In this document: piece after piece, positions 1-4,642 of the stretch
Layout of the letters: every line of letters begins with the position of its first letter
Numbering within the stretch: position 1 is the stretch's first letter
Assembly: GCA_048636595.1 (NCBI GenBank)
Contig: JAIVWI010000127.1
Span: 1-8,863 of the forward strand
Source: JAJRRA01 sp048636595
Lineage (GTDB): Bacteria; Pseudomonadota; Gammaproteobacteria; Xanthomonadales; SZUA-36
Direction: 5' to 3'
DNA: 8,863 nucleotides
Notes under the pieces: model-generated
The model's input: only the letters and a program-made list of their open reading frames with translations
What the model was told of the DNA's origin: nothing
Database searches by the model: none
Position numbers and translations under genes: made by a program

Positions 1-1
1 G

Positions 2-472
2 ATCGAGGGACTCTCACCGGCCATCTCCATTGACCAGCGTGGCGCATCGCATAACCCCCGCTCGACCGTCGGCACGGTCACCGAAATCTACGACTACCTG
101 CGCCTACTCTATGCTCGGATAGGCATTCCCCACTGCCCCAAGTGCGGGCGCGAGGTCTCGCGGCAGAGCGCGCAGCAGATAGTCGACAGCGTCCTGAGGA
201 TGCCGGCCGGCGCCCGATTCCAGGTGCTGGCTCCCCTCATCAGGGATCGCAAAGGTCACCATCAGGCGGTGTTCGAAGACATCCGCAGAGCGGGCTACGT
301 CCGCGTGCGCGTGGATGGGCGTGCGTACGATGTGGACGAGGAGATTGAGCTCGATCGCTACAAGATGCACGACATTGAAGCGGTGGTCGACCGGCTCCTC
401 CTCCGCCAGGCAGAAACAGACCAGGACCGCGCCGAGCAGCGCGGCGCCACGACGCCAGAAGCCGACCAGTAA
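2..472 (+). CDS. uvrA: UvrA excinuclease subunit A, internal fragment (5' cut by window edge, 3' replaced at ~397)
   Basis: UvrA is the DNA-damage-recognition ATPase of nucleotide excision repair. The frame opens at base 2 with IEGLSPAISIDQ and continues through SHNPRSTVGTVTEIYDYLRL, the highly conserved stretch after the Walker A region of the first ATPase domain. It then runs through a CPKCGREVSRQ segment, VLAPLIRDRKGHH and FEDIRRAGYVRVRVDG, to KMHDIEAVVDRL at about 361-397. That covers roughly residues 80-215 of a protein of about 940 residues. After ~397 the frame stays open to a stop at 470-472, but the residues no longer resemble UvrA, which should continue with a short linker and an LAQRLAxSxETAL-like stretch. 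From there the DNA is the antisense of a membrane-protein gene. The CPxCGR and RQSxQQIVD features recall Chloroflexota, Actinomycetota or Firmicutes UvrA more than gammaproteobacterial UvrA; this is from memory, not a search. It is non-functional as it stands. Confidence 0.9.
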   Translation: MEGLSPAISIDQRGASHNPRSTVGTVTEIYDYLRLLYARIGIPHCPKCGREVSRQSAQQIVDSVLRMPAGARFQVLAPLIRDRKGHHQAVFEDIRRAGYVRVRVDGRAYDVDEEIELDRYKMHDIEAVVDRLLLRQAETDQDRAEQRGATTPEADQ

Positions 473-709
473 AGCGACGCCGATGGTCGCCTCGACGGCG
501 GGTAGCAGCAGGGCGAAAGGGTGCAACAGCGCCAGCGGTACCAGGTGGTAGTTGTGGACCGACTGGGCGAAGGCCACCGGGTGTGCCAGCTTGTCGAGCG
601 ACGCGTACAAGAAGGTCGCGCCGACGATCAAGCGGCAGGCCAGAACGATCCAGCCGATCGGTCCATTGTTGGCTACGGGCAACGCGGGTGTGGCGTCGAC
701 GTTACTCAT
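104..709 (-). CDS. DoxX/MauE-family membrane protein, 3'-truncated; genuine part ~404-709, remainder is antisense uvrA
   Basis: From 709 the protein begins MSNVDATPALPVANNG and enters the membrane at about residues 18-38 (GWIVLACRLIVGATFLYASL). It continues with DKLAHPVAFAQSVHNYHLVP, a luminal-type loop typical of DoxX/MauE proteins. A second segment (LLHPFALLLPAVEATIGVALLVGF) and the start of a third (AALLGAVLVCFCLA) follow. Family members continue through the third and fourth helices, often after a CGCFG-like motif. Here the frame instead runs into the antisense of the uvrA fragment and stays open to a stop at 104. I chose the ATG at 709 over the GTG at 715 because AGGCGG at 716-721 lies six bases upstream of 709 but abuts 715. 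Members are often linked to thiol/redox or methylamine-dehydrogenase maturation, but no specific role can be assigned. The gene lies 21 bases after the lipoprotein gene, so the two are probably co-transcribed. Confidence 0.7.
   Translation of the reverse strand: MSNVDATPALPVANNGPIGWIVLACRLIVGATFLYASLDKLAHPVAFAQSVHNYHLVPLALLHPFALLLPAVEATIGVALLVGFWRRGAALLGAVLVCFCLAEEEPVDHRFNVVHLVAIELNLLVHIVRTPIHAHADVARSADVFEHRLMVTFAIPDEGSQHLESGAGRHPQDAVDYLLRALPRDLAPALGAVGNAYPSIE
395..406. other. Junction between truncated uvrA (+) and truncated doxX-like gene (-)
   Basis: UvrA-like coding on the plus strand stays convincing up to the VVDRL codons ending at 397. DoxX/MauE-like coding on the minus strand is convincing from 709 down to the CFCLA codons at about 404. 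Both genes are cut in mid-domain within these dozen bases, and neither has a native terminus. The junction sequence is a short CTC-triplet run (ctcctcctccgcc), which could supply microhomology for recombination or for a false assembly join. No insertion sequence, target duplication or repeat is visible beside it. Confidence 0.75.
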
Positions 710-730
710 GCTCACCCGCCTGATGTTCGG

Positions 731-997
731 TCAACGGACCGCCGGTTCGGCGCCAAGCCGGGTCAGGGCTTCTTCGCAGGGCCTGTAATCGGGCAGGTCG
801 TTACCGTGTAGTTCCAACACGGTACAGAAAATCTCGCGGAACCGGGCTCTTCCGTCGACAATGCCGGCATAGGAGGCTGGCACCAGGACCAGCGGGGGTG
901 ATTCAGTCGTATACGGCACCAGGGGTTTTGAACTGCAGGCCACGAGTCCACCGGCGGTGAGCACCAGGATAATGGCCAGATTCTTCAAATGCAGCAT
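731..997 (-). CDS. Small predicted lipoprotein, possibly the N-terminal part of a longer protein
   Basis: This 88-residue product begins with a short positively charged N-terminus and a hydrophobic stretch. It ends in a lipobox, L18-V19-A20-C21, so it should be lipidated at Cys21 and anchored to a membrane facing the periplasm. The mature part is Pro-rich (SSKPLVPYTTESPPLVLVP) and then has IVDGRARFREIFCTVLELHG and LPDYRPCEEALTRLG, with two cysteines (C58, C74). The second half resembles, from memory, the N-terminal region of longer lipoprotein-like proteins, some annotated as alpha/beta hydrolases, so this gene may be a 3'-truncated copy. The frame ends at TGA (731-733), and the DoxX-like gene follows in the same frame. 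A likely promoter lies at 1048-1076. The Shine-Dalgarno signal is weak. Function unknown. Confidence 0.65.
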   Translation of the reverse strand: MLHLKNLAIILVLTAGGLVACSSKPLVPYTTESPPLVLVPASYAGIVDGRARFREIFCTVLELHGNDLPDYRPCEEALTRLGAEPAVR

Positions 998-1047
998 GGT
1001 AATGGATAGTCCTGCAGTAAATTCCGATTGACGAGGTCCCGGCCCTC

Positions 1048-1076
1048 ATTGTAGACCTTTGCCGGTTTCGACCCAA
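1048..1076 (-). promoter_or_regulatory. Predicted sigma70 promoter for the lipoprotein-doxX-like pair
   Basis: On the minus strand, TTGGGT (1076-1071) is followed by exactly 17 bases and then TACAAT (1053-1048). These are acceptable matches to the -35 and -10 consensus. Initiation would fall near 1041, about 44 bases before the ATG at 997. A 13-base perfect palindrome (CAATGACTCATTG, 1074-1086) overlaps the -35 element and could be an operator. Prediction from consensus only. Confidence 0.45.
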
Positions 1077-1084
1077 TGACTCAT

Positions 1085-1145
1085 TGTAAGAGGTCGCTTG
1101 CGGCCGACAGGCTCTGGGATGGTCGGCCGCAAGCGACCTCTTACA
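1085..1145. repeat. REPIN: two inverted REP units (perfect 24-nt arms, 13-nt spacer)
   Basis: The left arm (1085-1108) and right arm (1122-1145) are perfect reverse complements over 24 bases, separated by 13 bases. Each arm has a head TGTAAGA, then a stem-loop GGTCGC-TT-GCGGCC (1092-1105 in the left arm, with one T-G pair), then GAC. A short conserved head plus a small imperfect palindrome, present as an inverted pair of about 60 bases, is the architecture of REP sequences and REPINs. These are mobilised by RAYT (TnpA-REP, Y1 HUH) transposases. Related arms occur at 7290-7352. The element sits between a minus-strand promoter and the plus-strand zinc cluster, so the full hairpin could also limit read-through. 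No RAYT gene is in the window. Confidence 0.75.
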
Positions 1146-1200
1146 GATCGCGCTCCAACTGAAAAACGTGCTGAGTACTGGCTTGATGTAGAATAAGCGC

Positions 1201-1479
1201 ATGAGTTTTGCTCAGCGGACATGCAGCATTGCGCTGGTATTTTTGCTGGTCTGGGGACAGGTCGCGCTGGCGCGGCATGCCTGGGTTCACGCGACGCCTC
1301 ATTTCGACACCTGTGATCTTTGTGTCAGCCAGGCCTCGTCAGGCGGCATCGTGCCGCAAACCGTTTGCCTGGTAGTTATCACGGACAGCGACCCCTTCTA
1401 CCAACCGCTGCACCGGTCTCACATATCCCTGTTACCCACCCGGCCACAGCAGGCCCGCGCACCGCCCTTTATCGCCTGA
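1201..1479 (+). CDS. Small exported Cys/His-rich protein, first gene of the zinc-uptake cluster
   Basis: The 92-residue product has an N-terminal signal peptide (residues 1-24, core CSIALVFLLVWGQVALA) and a short mature part. At the signal-peptide exit it carries regularly spaced potential metal ligands: H26, H30, H34, C38 and C41 (H-x3-H-x3-H-x3-C-x2-C), with another Cys at 56 and His at 71 and 74. I do not recognise a named family with certainty. The layout resembles small DUF2946/DUF2607-like exported proteins that sit beside metal genes, which is a recollection. An in-frame stop at 1189-1191 limits the start to 1201, and the RBS before it is poor. It lies 73 bases ahead of the outer-membrane protein gene on the same strand. 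A periplasmic zinc-handling or sensing role is inferred only from the ligands and neighbours. Confidence 0.65.
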   Translation: MSFAQRTCSIALVFLLVWGQVALARHAWVHATPHFDTCDLCVSQASSGGIVPQTVCLVVITDSDPFYQPLHRSHISLLPTRPQQARAPPFIA

Positions 1480-1552
1480 ATTGGTTTTCTGAACCGGTCG
1501 GCGCCCTGTTAATCAAGGCGTCGTATTCCTGCAATTTCACAGGAGGCGAAAA

Positions 1553-2941
1553 ATGCGGAACAAACTACGAACAATGCTGTGGGTGATTTTTCTGCCGCTG
1601 GCATTCCCGGCCTGGGGACAGGGTCAACAGGCCACTGAAATCGATATCCTGCGCTCTGAACTTGCGCAACTGCGCGCTGATTATGAGGAGCGCATCGAGG
1701 ACCTGGAACAGAGACTCAATGCAGCTGAACTCAAGGCTGAACAAGCATCACTGGAGGCTTCACAGGCCACATTGGCTGCGCGTGAGTCCCAAGCAGTGCC
1801 TGTAGCCGCACCTCCACCCGAACGGACTGGCGCTACCTCCAGTAATGCCTTCAATCCTGCTCTGGGTGTAATTTTTCAGGGCCAGGCCTGGGCCTATGAC
1901 AACGACCCTGATGACTATTACATTCCGGGCTTCCCACTTGGCGGTGAAGCCGGGCTTGCGCCGGAGGGGCTGGCCCTGGCCGAGACCGAAATCAATATCA
2001 GCGCCAATGTCGACGACAAGTTCACAGCCTGGCTGACAGCGCCGCTGGTGCTGGAAGACGGAGAGGCGGGTATCGAAATCGAGGAGGCCTGGGTCGAGAC
2101 GCTCAAGCTGCCGGCCGGTTTGTCATTACGCATGGGCCGTTTTTTTTCAAACATTGGCTATCTCAACCCTCGGCACGCGCATACCTGGGATTTCGCTGAC
2201 CAGCCCCTGGTATACCGGGCTTTCCTGGGCAGCCAGTACCTGGATGATGGCCTGCAGCTCCGCTGGATGGCGCCGACGGATTTCTATCTGGAGTTAAGCA
2301 GTGAACTTTTGCGCGGGGGCCGTTACCCGGCTGGTGGCGCCGCCAATTCAGGGTTGGGCAGCCACACGCTGGCTGCACATACCGGGGGCGATGTTGGCTT
2401 TTCAAACAGCTGGCTGTTCGGTCTTTCCTGGCTGCACGCCGAAAGTGACCCACGTGAATCGGGCAGTGAAGACGACCCGGTCGTCTTTACCGGTGATACG
2501 GACCTGCTGATCGCTGATTTTGTCTGGAAATGGGCGCCCAATGGCAATTCCCGCCAGCGCAATTTCATATTCCAGGCAGAATACATGCTAAGCAAGCAGG
2601 ATGGTGATTACGCCTTGTCTGATGCCTTGCCGCTGCCCTGGGATATCGACCAGCGAGGCTGGTACGCCCAGGCCATTTACCAACCCTGGCCCCAGTGGCG
2701 GATCGGCGCCCGCATCGATCGGCTTTCCAGCGATACACCCGGGCCGGTATTCGCCGGCTCCGTGCTCGATCCCATGGGAAAGCATCCCTCCCGCTACAGC
2801 CTGATGGTGGACTGGTCAAACAGCGAGTTTAGCCGCCTGCGCCTGCAGTACAACTATGACAAATCAGGGGCGGAGAACGACAATCAGTTCGCCCTCCAAT
2901 ACATCTACAGTATCGGCGCCCATGGCGCTCATACTTTTTGA
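1553..2941 (+). CDS. Outer-membrane beta-barrel (porin-like) protein with N-terminal coiled coil, linked to zinc uptake
   Basis: The 462-residue product starts with a signal peptide (residues 1-22, cleavage near AWG-QGQ). A heptad-rich Glu/Leu coiled coil follows at about 27-80 (ILRSELAQLRADYEERIEDL and on), then an Ala/Pro linker at about 80-92. From about 100 to the end there are alternating amphipathic strands rich in Trp/Tyr/Phe. The protein ends in Phe462 (GAHTF), the usual outer-membrane assembly signal. The build is that of trimeric porins with a periplasmic coiled coil. A conserved-looking RMGRFFSNIGYLNPRHAHTW segment (193-212) and the C-terminal HGAHTF add His residues that could meet metal. 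There is no plug domain or TonB box, so the label 'TonB-dependent receptor' sometimes applied to such proteins would not fit. AGGAGG at 1541-1546 is a strong RBS. The ZnuA-like gene begins 16 bases after the stop. A role in passing zinc across the outer membrane is inferred from context. Confidence 0.8.
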   Translation: MRNKLRTMLWVIFLPLAFPAWGQGQQATEIDILRSELAQLRADYEERIEDLEQRLNAAELKAEQASLEASQATLAARESQAVPVAAPPPERTGATSSNAFNPALGVIFQGQAWAYDNDPDDYYIPGFPLGGEAGLAPEGLALAETEINISANVDDKFTAWLTAPLVLEDGEAGIEIEEAWVETLKLPAGLSLRMGRFFSNIGYLNPRHAHTWDFADQPLVYRAFLGSQYLDDGLQLRWMAPTDFYLELSSELLRGGRYPAGGAANSGLGSHTLAAHTGGDVGFSNSWLFGLSWLHAESDPRESGSEDDPVVFTGDTDLLIADFVWKWAPNGNSRQRNFIFQAEYMLSKQDGDYALSDALPLPWDIDQRGWYAQAIYQPWPQWRIGARIDRLSSDTPGPVFAGSVLDPMGKHPSRYSLMVDWSNSEFSRLRLQYNYDKSGAENDNQFALQYIYSIGAHGAHTF

Positions 2942-2957
2942 AGGCCGGGGAAGCATC

Positions 2958-3872
2958 ATGAAAAATAAAGTACTGATAGTGATGGTTTTTTGTATCGCCG
3001 TGCAACTGCCCCTGAATGCCATGGCAGCGCTGCAGGTATTTGCCTGTGAGCCAGAGTGGGCTGCGTTGGCCGAAGAGCTTGGAGGCGATCAGGTCAAGGT
3101 TTCCGTCGCCACCAATGCCTTGCAGGATCCGCATTACCTGGAAGCCCGCCCCAGCCTGATTTCCAGGATGAGGCGCGCCGACCTGCTCATCTGCACTGGC
3201 GCCCAGCTGGAAATTGGCTGGCTGCCCATGCTGCTCACCAAGGCCAATAACCCCGGGGTCCGGCCCGGTAACCCGGGTTATTTCGAAGCGGCCGATTTTG
3301 TACGGCACCTGGAAGTACCCGCTTCGGTTGATCGTAGCCAGGGTGATGTCCATCCCCAGGGAAATCCGCACATCCAGACGGATCCACGCAACATTTTGCT
3401 GGTTGCCATCGCTTTGAGCGAGCGCCTGGCCAGCCTGGATCCGGATCATGCGGGGGATTATCAATCAAGGCTGGAGCAGTTCCTGATCGATTGGAATGCC
3501 GCCCTTGTGATCTGGGAAGCTGAAGCCCTGCCGCTGAGAGGCAAGCGGGTGGTCACCCATCACAAGAGCTGGGTTTACCTGGAGAACTGGCTGGGCCTCG
3601 AATTGGTCGGAACGCTGGAACCGGTGCCGGGTATTCCCCCGACTGCATCCCACCTGGCCAAATTGCTGGCCCAGTTGGGTGATGACGGAAGTGGCGCCGA
3701 TTTCATTATCCGGTCGCCCTTCCAGAGCGACAAGGCCTCGGAGTGGCTGTCTGAACGCACCTCCATACCCGAGCTGGTGCTGCCCTTCACAGTAGGTGGC
3801 AACGAAGAAGCGGGCGACCTGTATGGCCTGTTCAGTGACACCATCAAGCGCCTTTTGGAGGTATCGAAGTGA
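2958..3872 (+). CDS. ZnuA-like metal (zinc) ABC transporter substrate-binding protein
   Basis: This is the periplasmic binding protein (cluster A-I, ZnuA/TroA type, 304 residues) that would deliver zinc or a related metal to the downstream permease. The start at 2958 is preceded by GGGGAAG (2947-2953) and gives a clean signal peptide ending near NAMAA (residue 24). An upstream ATG in the same frame at 2856 lies inside the previous gene and is rejected. Likely ligands are H59 (DPHYLEARPS), H138 (NPHIQTDPRN) and H201/H202 (VVTHHKSWVYLENWLG). The fourth, C-terminal Asp of typical ZnuA proteins is not evident; the equivalent region reads LVLPFTVGGNEEAGD. The His/Asp-rich loop of E. coli ZnuA is absent, leaving only GDVHPQGNPH. 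E221 in GTLEPVPGIPPT is a family-conserved segment. The last bases overlap the permease start, so the two are translationally coupled. Metal specificity is not proven. Confidence 0.9.
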   Translation: MKNKVLIVMVFCIAVQLPLNAMAALQVFACEPEWAALAEELGGDQVKVSVATNALQDPHYLEARPSLISRMRRADLLICTGAQLEIGWLPMLLTKANNPGVRPGNPGYFEAADFVRHLEVPASVDRSQGDVHPQGNPHIQTDPRNILLVAIALSERLASLDPDHAGDYQSRLEQFLIDWNAALVIWEAEALPLRGKRVVTHHKSWVYLENWLGLELVGTLEPVPGIPPTASHLAKLLAQLGDDGSGADFIIRSPFQSDKASEWLSERTSIPELVLPFTVGGNEEAGDLYGLFSDTIKRLLEVSK

Positions 3873-4642
3873 ACTGGGATGTGCTGGACTGGACCATACT
3901 CGGCCCGGCAATGGTGGCCGGACTCCTGGTGCTCAGCACGCATGTGCCGCTTGGCCAGATGGTGCTTAAGCGCGGCATCATCTTTATCGATCTCGCGCTT
4001 GCGCAGGTGGCGGCCCTGGGGGTGATCGCGGCAGGCGCATTTGGCTGGGAAGATAATCGCTGGATTGTACAAATCGCTGCGGTCTCCGCGGCACTGGTCG
4101 CAGGGGTTTTTCTGCGCTGGACCGAAAAACGCTGGTCCCATTCGCAAGAGGCCCTGATTGGTACGCTGTTTGTGCTGGCAGCCACCGGCAGCATCCTCTT
4201 GCTGGCGGAAAATCCACATGGCGGTGAGCACCTCAAAGACTTGCTGGTCGGTCAGATCCTGTGGTCCACGTGGAGTACGCTGATACCCATCGCGGTCGTA
4301 TCTGCCGCTCTTCTTGCCACGTGGATGGTTCTGCGTGAACGCATACACGGGCTGGGTTTTTATGTCGCCTTCGCTTTCGTAGTAACAGCCTCGGTTCAGA
4401 TCGTTGGCGTCTACCTGGTATTTGCCAGCCTCATCATCCCCGCACTTTCCACCCGGCGTTTGTCAGGCGCCAGGCGCATCTATGCCGGTTACCTGATCGG
4501 TGCTTTGTCATACTTTGCAGGCATCGTGCTGTCCGCCATGCTGGATTTGCCAACCGGCGCGGTCATCGTGTGGACCATGGCCCTGATTTCAGTCGTTGCC
4601 GGCTTCCTGATCCCCAAATTTACCCCTCCGGCACATCGATAA
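3869..4642 (+). CDS. ZnuB-like metal ABC transporter permease (ABC-3 family)
   Basis: This inner-membrane permease of a zinc/manganese-type ABC importer has 257 residues, the normal family length, with about seven to eight hydrophobic segments. Family landmarks are a segment after the first helices (RGIIFIDLALAQVAALG, 35-51), HGGEHLKDLLVGQIL (117-131) as the likely ATPase-coupling region, and GVYLVFASLIIPALSTRR (180-197). DLPTGAVIV (226-234) lies near the end. The start is GTG at 3869, overlapping the TGA of the binding-protein gene as GTGA, with a strong GGAGG at 3857-3861 inside that gene. No ATP-binding subunit follows: the next gene is convergent and unrelated. The permease must therefore use a ZnuC-like ATPase encoded elsewhere. 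The last 23 bases overlap the 3' end of the L,D-transpeptidase gene on the other strand. Confidence 0.9.
   Translation: MNWDVLDWTILGPAMVAGLLVLSTHVPLGQMVLKRGIIFIDLALAQVAALGVIAAGAFGWEDNRWIVQIAAVSAALVAGVFLRWTEKRWSHSQEALIGTLFVLAATGSILLLAENPHGGEHLKDLLVGQILWSTWSTLIPIAVVSAALLATWMVLRERIHGLGFYVAFAFVVTASVQIVGVYLVFASLIIPALSTRRLSGARRIYAGYLIGALSYFAGIVLSAMLDLPTGAVIVWTMALISVVAGFLIPKFTPPAHR

Noticed and set aside
1146..1552. A Zur-type operator upstream of the zinc cluster
   Set aside because: I looked for an AT-rich palindrome resembling GTTATA-n-TATAAC before 1201 and before 1553 and found none convincing. Zinc regulation is therefore not supported by sequence here.
1553..2941. Calling the outer-membrane protein a TonB-dependent receptor
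   Set aside because: No plug domain or TonB box is visible and the length (462) is far below the usual 650 or more; a coiled-coil porin layout fits better.
2829..3464. Minus-strand open frame of 211 residues antisense to the ZnuA-like gene
   Set aside because: No recognisable domain and a low-complexity Gly/Gln-rich composition; it shadows a well-supported gene, as does the 257-residue frame at 3575-4348.
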